A stretch of 64,000 bases of DNA, taken from contig NZ_JAQGKQ010000081.1 of assembly GCF_028290025.1 (NCBI RefSeq), positions 32,347 through 96,346 on the forward strand, given 5' to 3'. Below are positions 8,867-17,692 of this stretch, in pieces; the first letter of the stretch is position 1; the number at the start of each line of letters is the position of its first letter. This stretch comes from Cypionkella sp. (GTDB taxonomy: Bacteria; Pseudomonadota; Alphaproteobacteria; Rhodobacterales; Rhodobacteraceae). The notes under the pieces are model-generated. The model saw only the letters and a list, made by a program, of their open reading frames with translations, searched no databases and was not told the DNA's origin. The position numbers were made by a program, and so were the translations under genes.

Positions 8867-10114
8867 ATGGATATGGCAACTGGTGCGGTGATTGATCCGG
8901 TAAAGCTGGCGAAACTGGCCGAAGTGGCGGTGAATGTCGGTGTGGCGTTGCAGCCGGGGCAGGATTTGATTCTGACGGCCCCGATGACCGCCCTGCCCTT
9001 GGTGCGCCTGATTGCAGCCGCCGCTTATCGTGCAGGCGCGGGCGTGGTGACGCCGATTTTCGCGGACGAGGCGATTGCTTTGGCGCGCTATCAACACGGG
9101 CAGGACGCGAGTTTCGATACCGCGCCGAGCTGGCTGTATAACGGCATGGCGGAAGCGTTCGCTAACGGTGCAGCGCGGATGGCGATTGTCGGTGACAATC
9201 CGATGCTGCTCGCCAATGAAGACCCAGCCAAGGTCGCCCGCGCAGGCAAGGCGAATTCTTTGGCCTATCAACCGGCTTTGGCTAAGATCGCGGGCTTTGA
9301 TATCAACTGGTCGATCTGCTCCTATCCGGGTGAGGCTTGGGCTCGGCAGATTTTCCCTGATCTTGCGCCCGATGCCGCCGTGCACCGCTTGGCCGAGGCA
9401 ATTTTCGCCGCCTCCCGCGTCGATCAAGCCGACCCGGTGGCAGCTTGGGCGAGCCATAACGCAGCTTTACGCGCCCGCACCAAATGGCTGAACGGCAAGC
9501 GCTTTGCCGCCCTGCGCTTTACCGGGCCGGGGACGGATCTGACAGTTGGTCTGGCTGATGGCCATGAATGGCAAGGCGGCGCATCGACGGCGAAAAACGG
9601 CGTGACCTGCAACGCCAACATCCCGACTGAGGAAGTTTTCACCACGCCGCATGCGCTGCGGGTGGACGGATTTGTCAGCGCCACCAAGCCCTTGGCGCAT
9701 CAAGGCACGCTGATTGAGAATATCCAAGTGCGGTTTGAAGCGGGCCGGATTGTCGAGGCCAAAGCCAGCAAGGGTGAGGCTGTGCTGCAAAAGCTGATCG
9801 ATTCAGATGAAGGCGCGCGGCGGTTGGGCGAGGTGGCCTTGGTGCCGCACAGCTCGCCAATTTCTCAGTCGGGCCTGTTGTTCTACAACACGCTGTTCGA
9901 CGAAAATGCCGCGTGCCACATCGCTTTGGGTCAGTGCTATGCGAAATGTTTTCTGGATGGTGCCACGCTTTCGCCCGAAGCTATCGCGGCGCAGGGCGGC
10001 AACTCCAGCATGATCCATGTCGATTGGATGATCGGCTCGGGGTTGGTGGATATTGACGGGATTGGCGCGGATGGAGTGTCGGAAGCGGTGTTTCGAGGGG
10101 GTGAATGGGCTTGA
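8867..10114 (+). CDS. M29-family metallo-aminopeptidase (AmpS/PepS type)
   Basis: A 415-residue protein of the thermophilic-aminopeptidase family M29. These cytoplasmic enzymes bind two metal ions and remove N-terminal residues. Metal-binding and catalytic segments seen are NIPTEEVFTTPH, LVPHSSPIS, YNTLFDENAACHIALG and MIHVDWMIGS. I start at ATG 8867 because AAGG at 8854-8857 is nine bases upstream; the ATG at 8858 abuts that site too closely. It follows dadA closely and is probably cotranscribed with it. Confidence 0.9.
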   Translation: MDMATGAVIDPVKLAKLAEVAVNVGVALQPGQDLILTAPMTALPLVRLIAAAAYRAGAGVVTPIFADEAIALARYQHGQDASFDTAPSWLYNGMAEAFANGAARMAIVGDNPMLLANEDPAKVARAGKANSLAYQPALAKIAGFDINWSICSYPGEAWARQIFPDLAPDAAVHRLAEAIFAASRVDQADPVAAWASHNAALRARTKWLNGKRFAALRFTGPGTDLTVGLADGHEWQGGASTAKNGVTCNANIPTEEVFTTPHALRVDGFVSATKPLAHQGTLIENIQVRFEAGRIVEAKASKGEAVLQKLIDSDEGARRLGEVALVPHSSPISQSGLLFYNTLFDENAACHIALGQCYAKCFLDGATLSPEAIAAQGGNSSMIHVDWMIGSGLVDIDGIGADGVSEAVFRGGEWA

Positions 10115-10136
10115 AAGCCGCGCTTGGGGCCAGCGC

Positions 10137-10220
10137 TGGGGGTTTCACACCTCCAAAGTCACATTGGCTCTAAGCCAATGTGACCTGACCCCCGTGGGAT
10201 ATTTAAGCCAATGCGAAAGC
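10137..10220 (+). repeat. Dispersed intergenic repeat, copy B, with a 12-bp hairpin inside
   Basis: The left part GGGGGTTTCACACC and the right part CCCCCGTGGGATATTTAAGCC plus AATGCGAAAGC match other copies. Between them sits a perfect 12-bp stem (10158-10169 with 10173-10184, GTCACATTGGCT and its complement, 3-base loop). The stem follows the aminopeptidase gene and lacks a T-run, so it may act as a 3' end stabiliser. Confidence 0.6.
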
Positions 10221-10263
10221 AAATTTTAATCAAATGCCTAGCAGTTGGCGCCAAGCGAGTGAA

Positions 10264-10680
10264 TTACTTGACCTGTAACGTTTTGAGATATTCGGCAAGT
10301 TCCACCAATCGGATCGGCGTTGGCGTCGCAATGCCGTCGCCGCCATCATAAGGCACGGTGTCACCTTCCAGCAGCGGCGCAAAATCCGGCATCACGCCCT
10401 CACCCTTTTTGCCAGCATAGCCCCAGATTTGCGCCATGACTTTTGTGGTCGGGAACGCGCCCTTGTTGCGCGCCGCAAGCTTGCTCAGATCGGCGGGTTT
10501 CTTCGCCAGCCCGGCAGCGGCCTCGCCATCGCCTTTGCCCGACGCTCCATGACAGGCCGCGCAGTAATTCGCGTAATCATCCGCACCGCTGGTTTTCTCC
10601 GGCGCTTTGCCAAGCCCGACGCAAGCGGCCAGCACAGCAGCCGAAAGCCCGAGCGCCGTCAAGTTAACTCGTGTGCGCAT
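10264..10680 (-). CDS. Small c-type cytochrome, probably a lipoprotein
   Basis: A 138-residue exported protein. The N-terminal hydrophobic segment ends in LAAC at Cys20, a lipobox, so membrane anchoring by lipid is likely. The single haem site is CAACH (residues 40-44), and GVMPDFAP near residue 97 can supply the axial methionine. This fits class I cytochromes c that carry electrons in the periplasm. It precedes the lolD-lolC genes on the minus strand with no clear functional link. The electron partner is unknown. Confidence 0.88.
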   Translation of the reverse strand: MRTRVNLTALGLSAAVLAACVGLGKAPEKTSGADDYANYCAACHGASGKGDGEAAAGLAKKPADLSKLAARNKGAFPTTKVMAQIWGYAGKKGEGVMPDFAPLLEGDTVPYDGGDGIATPTPIRLVELAEYLKTLQVK

Positions 10681-10740
10681 GGTATTCTCCTGATCGTTGG
10701 CGTTTCCTGCACGTTTGCGGGATGCGGGCCCAAGCTTGCA

Positions 10741-11424
10741 TCAGGACGTCACAACCCGGCCCTTGTCCAGCCGCACCACACGGTCCATCCGGGCGGCAAG
10801 CTCCATATTATGCGTGGCGATCAGGGCTGCGAGACCGGTTTCGCGCACCAGAGCCATCAGCGCGCCGAACACCTGATCCGAGGTGGCGGGGTCAAGGTTG
10901 CCCGTCGGCTCATCCGCCAGCAGAAGTTTCGGCTGGTTCGCCAGCGCGCGACAGAACGCGACACGCTGTTGCTCGCCCCCCGAAAGCGCCGCCGGACGGT
11001 GATTTGCCCGCGGCGACACGCCGACATGCGCCAGCAGATCACGCGCGCGGACTTCGGCCTCAGCCTTCGGTACCCCATTGGCAAGCTGCGGAATAACCAC
11101 GTTTTCCATCGCGGTAAACTCGGGCAGCAGGTGGTGAAACTGGTAAATGAAGCCGACATCATTGCGCCGCGCCTCGGTCCGCGCCTTGTCGCCCAAACCC
11201 ACCATATTGCGCCCGCCCAGGGCGACCGAGCCTTCGTCGGGCGTATCGAGCAGCCCCGCGATATGCAGCAGCGTCGATTTTCCGGCACCTGAAGGGGCGA
11301 CCAAAGCCACCACCTCACCGCGTTTCACCTCCAAAGTTGCACCATGCAGCACATAAACTTCCGAGGGCTTACCACGGTTATAGCATTTCTCAATGCCCGC
11401 CAGTTCCAGCGCAAAATCACTCAT
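10741..11424 (-). CDS. lolD: Lipoprotein-releasing system ATP-binding protein LolD
   Basis: A 227-residue ATPase of the MacB/LolD group. Walker A is APSGAGKST (the usual first glycine replaced by alanine), the signature is [15 protein letters not shown] and Walker B is [12 protein letters not shown]. It overlaps the end of the upstream lolC gene by 8 bases, so the two are translated together. The complex extracts outer-membrane lipoproteins from the inner membrane and hands them to LolA. Only one permease gene is present, so a homodimeric LolC/E-type (LolF-like) membrane part is likely. Confidence 0.93.
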   Translation of the reverse strand: MSDFALELAGIEKCYNRGKPSEVYVLHGATLEVKRGEVVALVAPSGAGKSTLLHIAGLLDTPDEGSVALGGRNMVGLGDKARTEARRNDVGFIYQFHHLLPEFTAMENVVIPQLANGVPKAEAEVRARDLLAHVGVSPRANHRPAALSGGEQQRVAFCRALANQPKLLLADEPTGNLDPATSDQVFGALMALVRETGLAALIATHNMELAARMDRVVRLDKGRVVTS

Positions 11425-12700
11425 AACGCAGCGCCTCCACCGGGTTCATTCGGGCCGCACGCCGCGCCGGGAAAATCGTCACGATGAACGACAGCCCCAG
11501 CGACAGCGCCATCGCTGAGGCCACATCGCCCAGCTTCAACTCGGCAGGTAGCGCGTAAATCCCACGGATCGACGGATCCCAGACATCGCCGCCCGTCACC
11601 AGATTGATCAGCCCGACCACGTCATCAATATAGGTGGCAAACAGGCAGCCGATGATCACGCCCAGAAACGTGCCGACCACACCGGTAAACGCGCCACAGA
11701 TGAAGAAAATTCGCAGGATTGAGCCTTCTGTCAGCCCCATTGTGCGCAAAATCCCAATATCGCGGCCCTTGTTTTTCACCAGCATAATCAAGCCCGAAAT
11801 GATGTTCAGCGTCGAGATCAGCACCAGAATCGACATGATCAGGAACATCACATTGTCCTCAATCTTCAGCGCGTTCAGGTAGCTTCCGGCAGAATCCATC
11901 CACGTCCACAGCATCGCATCCTGCCCGCCAGCCCCCATCACAGCATCGCGGTAGCTGTCAATTTGCTCAGGTTCCTTAACCATAACCTCAAACTCATCGG
12001 CGAGATTTTCACGGTTAAAGAACGATTGCGCTTCGTCAAACGGCATATACATCCGACTTTGGTCGATCAGATAATTGCCCGAGGTGAACACATAAACCAC
12101 CGGATAGGCGTTAACCCTTGGGCTGGAACCGAACGGAGATTTCACTCCGGTAGGCGAAATCACCCGCAATTTGTCGCCCACCGTCACGCCCAAAGTCCGC
12201 GCCAAACCTGAGCCAATCGCAATGCCTTGGTCAAAATCATCAAGGTTTCCATAGGCATCCGCGCCATCGCCAATGCGGGGGATGCGGCGCAGATCGGCCA
12301 ACCGCAGACCGAACACCTCAGCCCCGCTGGAACCCTCACCCGCCGTCAGCATCACCTGACCTTTGATCTGCGGAGCGGCTTCCGTCACGCCGGGGATCGC
12401 GCCAAGCTTCTTCGCAATCGCATCGTAATCGGCGAAGCCCTTCACCATCTGGCCTTCCGCATCGACATGACCCGCCGAATACACCGTCACATGCGCGTTC
12501 GATCCAAGGAAAGTTGACACCAATTCGGTGCGAAACCCCGAGCGCACCGCCAGCGTCACGATCAGCGCAAACACCGCCAAAGTGATGCCGATCAGGCTGA
12601 TCCAAGTCATCACCGACACGCCCCCTTCGGCACGTTTTGCGCGCAAATAGCGCCAGGCAATCATAAATTCAAAGCGGGAGAAGGGGCGGGTCGAGGCCAA
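11417..12700 (-). CDS. lolC: Lipoprotein-releasing system permease LolC/LolE
   Basis: About 427 residues: one membrane helix near the N-terminus, a large periplasmic MacB-like domain, then three C-terminal helices with the FtsX fold. Conserved starting sequence [18 protein letters not shown] is typical. The exact start is uncertain: TTG at 12700 has AAAGAG upstream and gives the usual short leader ([12 protein letters not shown]), while ATG 12664 would begin directly at MIAWRYL. It forms an operon with lolD. Confidence 0.9.
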   Translation of the reverse strand: MASTRPFSRFEFMIAWRYLRAKRAEGGVSVMTWISLIGITLAVFALIVTLAVRSGFRTELVSTFLGSNAHVTVYSAGHVDAEGQMVKGFADYDAIAKKLGAIPGVTEAAPQIKGQVMLTAGEGSSGAEVFGLRLADLRRIPRIGDGADAYGNLDDFDQGIAIGSGLARTLGVTVGDKLRVISPTGVKSPFGSSPRVNAYPVVYVFTSGNYLIDQSRMYMPFDEAQSFFNRENLADEFEVMVKEPEQIDSYRDAVMGAGGQDAMLWTWMDSAGSYLNALKIEDNVMFLIMSILVLISTLNIISGLIMLVKNKGRDIGILRTMGLTEGSILRIFFICGAFTGVVGTFLGVIIGCLFATYIDDVVGLINLVTGGDVWDPSIRGIYALPAELKLGDVASAMALSLGLSFIVTIFPARRAARMNPVEALRYE

Positions 12701-12825
12701 GATGCTGCTCTTTCTTTTTCGCGCCAAAGTGCAACGAGAAAGCCGCAGGGTCAAGGAACGCTTGTGTGAGACAATTTCGGCCAGCCTGCGGGTTTAAAAT
12801 CGGCCAGCATCTGGCTCAGCCCATG

Positions 12826-13161
12826 TCACAGATCGGTCTGCGGCCCCGGCAATTCTTGCAGCTTCAACTCTGCCGGAGTCTTCCGCCGCAGGATAATATC
12901 GCCATTCGGCAGCTTTTCCGGCGCATGATAATTCTGCAAATCATCCATCATTTGCAGAATTTCCATCAGTTTCGGCTGCACCTCTTTCAGCGCGTCTGCC
13001 ATGTCTTGCAGGTTTGGCTCCACCTGCCCAAGCAGATGATTGAAAAGCAACTTCGCGCCCTCTTGCATCAAATTCAGCCCCCTATCGGCGTCGGAATTGT
13101 CCGGCGTTTGAGCCGCGATGGGCGTCGCGAGCAGCAATAGGGCAAGGCACAGGTGCTTCAT
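12826..13161 (-). CDS. Small secreted protein of unknown function
   Basis: 111 residues beginning MKHLCLALLLLATPIAAQ, a clear signal peptide with cleavage near AAQ. The mature part is helical and amphipathic (GLNLMQEGAKLLFNHLLGQ), followed by a polar C-terminus ending LQELPGPQTDL. I know similar short exported proteins in Rhodobacteraceae but not a function. It sits between lolC and a phosphatase-family gene in the same direction. Confidence 0.75.
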   Translation of the reverse strand: MKHLCLALLLLATPIAAQTPDNSDADRGLNLMQEGAKLLFNHLLGQVEPNLQDMADALKEVQPKLMEILQMMDDLQNYHAPEKLPNGDIILRRKTPAELKLQELPGPQTDL

Positions 13162-13197
13162 GCGGAAACTATGCGCAGAACCACGTGGCATTTCAAA

Positions 13198-14295
13198 TCA
13201 CAAAGCCAGATCCAGCGTCACCGGGAAGTGATCCGAGGCGGAAAGCAGCGCATCCGACAGACCGGGGGCGGCCAGAACGCCGGGATCATTGAACGGATGC
13301 CAAATCCGCCAACTCGGTTTCATGGCCGCCAGATCGGGCGAGACCATGATGAAATCGAGCAAAGCTTCAAACAACCGTTGCTGTGGTTGCAGCCAAAACC
13401 GCGCCGTGCTGGGCGCTAAGGCATTGGTTTCATTCAACGCCATCTCGGCATTCGGATCATGCAGCGGCACGCGATCACTGCCCTGCCCTAGCACAATCTC
13501 AATCCCCGAGCGACCGAATAGCTTTTCAAACTCGTCCAAACCCGGCCCGTCGTTGAAATCACCGAGCACAATCACGCTGTCGCCTGCCGCCAACTGCCGA
13601 TCCACCCGAGCGCGCAGCCAAAGACATTCCGCCAACTGCTTGCGACGGTTTTCTATCGAAATCCGCTTATAGGCGGCGTCATTTGTGGCTCCATGCGGGG
13701 CTTTCGACTTGGCGTGGACCCCAATTAACCGCAATTTGTGGCCACCCGCGGTCGTCACCGCGAGTTCTAACGGTGGTTTTGAGAACCGCACCAGATCGTC
13801 AATACCGTCGCCGTTCAAATCCAACCGCAACTGGCTGTCAAAGCGCGGAGCCCCCGGCGCGCCGTGGCTTGGCGCCGGATCGCCCAAAGGATCGTGCTGG
13901 GCGGACAGCTTGTCAGGGTCGTATAGAAACGCGATTTCCTGTTCCGTATCAGAGGTATAGCCGATCATCGCCCGCCGCGTCCGCAAACCATATTTCGCGG
14001 CAAAAGCCTCTAGCGCGGTCACGGTAGACCTGTGGGCATTGGTGTCCGGCGCTTCGATAATCATTACCGCATCGGCGTCCAGCGCGTTGAACACCACGCC
14101 CAAAGCCGCCAACTGCTTGCCCCGGTTGACCTGATAACGCGCCGAAGGGCCATCATCGTCCAACAATCGCCCGCGATCATCGAACAGAGCGTTGAACCAT
14201 TCGACATTGTAACAGGCGAGCCGAAGATGCTCGGGTTTCGACGGATCGCGACTAAGCTGATCGGTTTTCACTTCGGACGGCGGCGCTTCCTTCAC
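13198..14295 (-). CDS. Endonuclease/exonuclease/phosphatase-family protein, cytoplasmic
   Basis: 365 residues with the DNase I-like (EEP) metal-binding motifs: LACYNVEWF near the start, GVHAKSK, VIVLGDFNDGP with the catalytic Asp and Asn, and SASDHFPVTLDLAL at the end. No signal peptide or membrane segment is visible. A GTG start at 14295 overlaps the stop of the preceding J-domain gene as GTGA and has AAGG nine bases upstream. The substrate (nucleic acid, phosphoinositide or other phosphoester) cannot be told from sequence. Confidence 0.85.
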   Translation of the reverse strand: MKEAPPSEVKTDQLSRDPSKPEHLRLACYNVEWFNALFDDRGRLLDDDGPSARYQVNRGKQLAALGVVFNALDADAVMIIEAPDTNAHRSTVTALEAFAAKYGLRTRRAMIGYTSDTEQEIAFLYDPDKLSAQHDPLGDPAPSHGAPGAPRFDSQLRLDLNGDGIDDLVRFSKPPLELAVTTAGGHKLRLIGVHAKSKAPHGATNDAAYKRISIENRRKQLAECLWLRARVDRQLAAGDSVIVLGDFNDGPGLDEFEKLFGRSGIEIVLGQGSDRVPLHDPNAEMALNETNALAPSTARFWLQPQQRLFEALLDFIMVSPDLAAMKPSWRIWHPFNDPGVLAAPGLSDALLSASDHFPVTLDLAL

Positions 14296-15005
14296 GCTGC
14301 GACCTTGGACTGAATCTCGTGCCACGCGGCATTAATCGCGATCAACCTGCGCGTCGCCAGCTGCACCGCCTCGGCCGGAACCCCGCGCGCGATCATCACA
14401 TCGGGGTGGCTGTCCTTCACCGCCGCCCGCCATGCATTCCGCGCATCGTCGAGACTGGCCTGCTGCGGAATCCCCAAAACCTCGTAGGGATCACGCGGCG
14501 CACCATCGACAAAACGCCCGCGCAGCACCCTAAAACAGCGATCATCCAGCCCGAAAATCTGCGCCACATCGCGCAAAAATGCATCTTCGGCCGGATGATA
14601 GCTGCCATCCGCCATCGCGATATGAAACAGCCCTTCCAGAATGTCGATCAGCACATTGCGGTCATCCGAACACAGCGGCAATCCCGGTTTATTGAACAAT
14701 GCCGCAACCTTGCGGGCATACGCATCATAGCCCGCCACATCCTGCCGCGCCAAGTTGTACACATGTGCAGCATTAGCTTCTTCGGCTTTTGAGATCGAAA
14801 ATATCCGCCGGAACGTCGCAACCTCATCCTTGGTAACTTGACCATCCGCCTTCGCCATCTTGGCGCCTAAAGCGATCACCGCGATGGTAAATCCGACTGA
14901 CCGCTCAGGTGCAGCACCGCCGCGCAGACGGTCGAAAACAGCCGCCAACCCCTCGCCCGAGGCAAGAGTGGCAATGGCTTCGGAGATGCGGGTCCAGATC
15001 GACAT
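14292..15005 (-). CDS. TerB/DjlA-like J-domain protein
   Basis: 237 residues. Residues about 35-150 form a TerB-like helical domain with repeated acidic motifs (KADGQVTKDEV and MADGSYHPAED). Residues about 170-237 form a J domain (DPYEVLGIPQQASLDDARNA) with an intact HPD tripeptide in KDSHPDVM, needed to stimulate DnaK ATPase. No N-terminal membrane helix as in enterobacterial DjlA is evident, so it is probably soluble. It overlaps the next gene by 4 bases. Confidence 0.88.
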   Translation of the reverse strand: MSIWTRISEAIATLASGEGLAAVFDRLRGGAAPERSVGFTIAVIALGAKMAKADGQVTKDEVATFRRIFSISKAEEANAAHVYNLARQDVAGYDAYARKVAALFNKPGLPLCSDDRNVLIDILEGLFHIAMADGSYHPAEDAFLRDVAQIFGLDDRCFRVLRGRFVDGAPRDPYEVLGIPQQASLDDARNAWRAAVKDSHPDVMIARGVPAEAVQLATRRLIAINAAWHEIQSKVAA

Positions 15006-15036
15006 GGGTATAGAGTAACCTGTTGCAATGGTACTG

Positions 15037-15510
15037 TCAGGACAGGAATTTCTGCATCAGCACAAGATCCATAAATCGGCCGAATTTGAAGCCCGCATCG
15101 CGAATAATCGCAATCTCGTGATAACCAAGCCCCGCGTGGAACCGCCGCCCCTCGGGGTTTTCGCCCGACACGCCCGCGATCATCTGATGCACCCCGGCAG
15201 CCTTCGCATGGGCTTCAATCGCCGCCATAAGCGCCCGCCCGACACCCCTGCCGCGCGCGGTCGGGGCTAATATCACCGAGTGTTCCATGCAGGTCGTATA
15301 CCCCGGGCCACTGCGAAATTGGCTATAAGTTGCAAAGCCTTGCACACCGTTGTTGATGTAAACCAGGACGCACGGCCGCTCTGCAATCATCGCCACCACG
15401 TCGGCTGCAGTCTTCTCCTGACTGTTAAACGTAATCGCGGTATCCCGGATCCAAGGGTTCCAAATAGCCACCAAAGCCGTCGCATCCGCAGCCTGTGCCG
15501 CCCGGATCAT
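15037..15510 (-). CDS. GNAT-family N-acetyltransferase
   Basis: 157 residues starting MIRAAQAADATALVAIWNPW. The acetyl-CoA binding loop is RGRGVGRALMAAIEAHA, followed by GLGYHEIAIIRDAGFKFGRFMDLVLMQKFL, which resembles phosphinothricin/methionine sulfone N-acetyltransferases (Pat/MddA-like). The start ATG at 15510 overlaps the preceding stop as ATGA. Substrate is uncertain; an amino-group acceptor related to methionine derivatives is the family expectation. Confidence 0.85.
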   Translation of the reverse strand: MIRAAQAADATALVAIWNPWIRDTAITFNSQEKTAADVVAMIAERPCVLVYINNGVQGFATYSQFRSGPGYTTCMEHSVILAPTARGRGVGRALMAAIEAHAKAAGVHQMIAGVSGENPEGRRFHAGLGYHEIAIIRDAGFKFGRFMDLVLMQKFLS

Positions 15511-16124
15511 TCCAGCACGCGCGTCCCATGTGGGGTGCTGAAACGCGCCCGCATCGCCTTCGCCGCGCCTTGCACAATCACCACCCGAGGATCGGCAAAC
15601 AACCCTGCAAGCGCAGCATTCAGCGCAGCCGCCTCCGGATGCGCTATCTCTAACAACTCCAATCGCACGCGACTTTCCGGCAAAGCCTGCGCCGGATGCA
15701 ACGTACCGCCCCACTCAATCAGCGCCGGAAAACAGCCGTCAAACGGCAGCTTGCCATTGGCAGGCACCGCCATCTGCCAGCGGTAATCGCCACGCTGCAA
15801 GGCCACCGGAATCCCTGCGCCATCGGGGCTAACCGCCACGGCATCACTTATACTATCACAACATACAACCCAGTTTGTCAGCCTCGGCTTCTTCGAAAAG
15901 TTGTCTAAATCGAACCATCGCGGCCAAACCGGCGCTTGCTGCGCAGGGTCCGCCGCGATCACCTCTAGGTACAGATCACCCAAGCCCAACAGCCGATTAT
16001 GCGTGGCCATATGGGGGTGCTGACCACCGCCTGCGAGCCCTACCCCCAACGCGGTTTCCACCGCTTCGACGCCTTCCGCCAAGGTTAAAGCCGACACCGC
16101 AAGATGATCAAACCGCAGCATCAT
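15507..16124 (-). CDS. Glyoxalase-like (VOC fold) protein
   Basis: 205 residues with a VOC/glyoxalase_3 pattern: MLRFDHLAVSALTLAEGV at the start, HMATHNRLLGLGDLYLEVIA and a C-terminal half of similar fold. Such proteins bind a metal and small ligands, but the reaction is not predictable here. It is translationally coupled (ATGA overlaps) both to ppx before it and to the acetyltransferase gene after it, so it belongs to the ppk-ppx unit by position. Confidence 0.8.
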   Translation of the reverse strand: MMLRFDHLAVSALTLAEGVEAVETALGVGLAGGGQHPHMATHNRLLGLGDLYLEVIAADPAQQAPVWPRWFDLDNFSKKPRLTNWVVCCDSISDAVAVSPDGAGIPVALQRGDYRWQMAVPANGKLPFDGCFPALIEWGGTLHPAQALPESRVRLELLEIAHPEAAALNAALAGLFADPRVVIVQGAAKAMRARFSTPHGTRVLE

Positions 16125-17656
16125 GCCATCTCTCCCAACCGCGTCTGCGCCTTCAACGCTTGCGCCAACGAGTTAAACCGCGCCTCGGCCACCTCGCCGA
16201 ACAAGTCGCGACCTTCTTCTGTCAGGTTCAGTTCCAGCAGTTTCGGCTTCGGTTGCCAGACCAGTTGCCCCGCTCGCCCCGGATCGCCCACCGAAAACAT
16301 CGCGCCGAACCGCATCGCCTTGCCCAACACCTCGGCGGCGAGCAATTCTTCATCGCTCAGCAGCGTAAACAGCGGCTCCATCCGCGAGCCAGAGCGGTTG
16401 TTTTTATAGCGGTGCAGCAAGGCCAGCCCCAAAAACACCCGTCCCGGATGGTCCAAACCGCCCAAATTCGCCCGCGTGGCGTTGTCAAAACACGCCTCAG
16501 CCCGGTAATCGGGATGCGCGCGCCACGTCGTGTCATGCAGAAGACACGCCGTTTTGATCAGCCGCAGACGCTCCTCGCTGACCTCCGGGTAAAGCGGCAG
16601 CAAAAACTCAAACAGTTTTTTGCCGAAGCCGGGTATCCGCGACGAAATCTGCTCTGCCATCCGGGCCGCTTCAATCAGCGGATCGCGCGCGCGCAGTTTT
16701 TCCGGCATCTGCTCGAACAAAAGCCCCTCGCGGATACCATAAGCCGAGACGTCAATTTCCGACGGCTTCAGTATCTTGATCAACTCGCGCAGCACTTCGC
16801 AGGCCAGCGGCACCAGCTCCATCCGCTCCACTGAGGTGCCGGTTTTGCTGCGCAACTGGCCCAGATCGTTGGCGGCAATCCAATCGAGCGTTTCCAGTAA
16901 GTCCTTGGGAAGCATACGATATTCGTGCAAAACTGTCAGCGGATAGGCGCGGCGTTCCATATCCAGCCGAGCGATCACCCGCCACGAGCCGCCAACCAAA
17001 TAGATCCGCTCACCTTCGGAATTAAGCTGCGCCTGACAATCTTTCAGGATGCGTTCAATATGCGCCACGCGCTTTTTGGGGTTATCAGACACCTGCTGCA
17101 ACCGGAACGGCCCGAGCGGCGTCGAGACGCGTTGACCGACGGTGCCGCCGCCGATTTTCGCCAATTCCATCGAGTTGCCGCCGATATCGCAGACAATCCC
17201 CCGAGCCTCGGGCCAACCCAAAAGCACGCCTTGCGCCGACAAGCGGGCTTCTTCGTCACCATCGACCACCCAGATTTTCAGACCGGTCTGCGCCAAAACC
17301 TCAGCCTGAAATTCGGGACCATCCTCGGCCTCGCGCGCCGCAGCCGTGCCGACCACCGTCAGGGTCTCAATGCCCATGCTCTTGGCCAGCAACGAAAATC
17401 TCTTCAGCGCCACCAGCGCCCGCTTGCGCCCCGAGGGGTTCAGCCTGCCGGTTTCCGCCAGTCCTTTACCCAAGCCGCACATCAGTTTTTCGTTGTAAAA
17501 ATACGCGGGCGACCGCGCAGCACCGTCAAACACCACCATCCGCACCGAGTTTGAGCCGACATCCACCACCCCAACGCGGCTCAGCGCGCGCGCCGAAGGG
17601 TCATCAAATAGCGGGCGGCCAAACGGCCCATGGTCGTCGTCATGCTCGTCAATCAT
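16121..17656 (-). CDS. ppx: Exopolyphosphatase / guanosine pentaphosphate phosphohydrolase
   Basis: 511 residues of the Ppx/GppA family (sugar kinase/Hsp70 fold). Motifs are VGVVDVGSNSVRMVVFDG near residue 26 and CDIGGNSMELAKIGGG for the second phosphate loop. A C-terminal HD-like helical domain follows (LLHDTTWRAHPDYRAEACF). It hydrolyses terminal phosphate from polyphosphate, or pppGpp. It directly follows ppk, 36 bases apart, the classic pairing of synthesis and breakdown. Confidence 0.93.
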   Translation of the reverse strand: MIDEHDDDHGPFGRPLFDDPSARALSRVGVVDVGSNSVRMVVFDGAARSPAYFYNEKLMCGLGKGLAETGRLNPSGRKRALVALKRFSLLAKSMGIETLTVVGTAAAREAEDGPEFQAEVLAQTGLKIWVVDGDEEARLSAQGVLLGWPEARGIVCDIGGNSMELAKIGGGTVGQRVSTPLGPFRLQQVSDNPKKRVAHIERILKDCQAQLNSEGERIYLVGGSWRVIARLDMERRAYPLTVLHEYRMLPKDLLETLDWIAANDLGQLRSKTGTSVERMELVPLACEVLRELIKILKPSEIDVSAYGIREGLLFEQMPEKLRARDPLIEAARMAEQISSRIPGFGKKLFEFLLPLYPEVSEERLRLIKTACLLHDTTWRAHPDYRAEACFDNATRANLGGLDHPGRVFLGLALLHRYKNNRSGSRMEPLFTLLSDEELLAAEVLGKAMRFGAMFSVGDPGRAGQLVWQPKPKLLELNLTEEGRDLFGEVAEARFNSLAQALKAQTRLGEMA

Positions 17657-17692
17657 CGTTTTTCCGTTCAGGTATTTAGCAATATCAAGCCC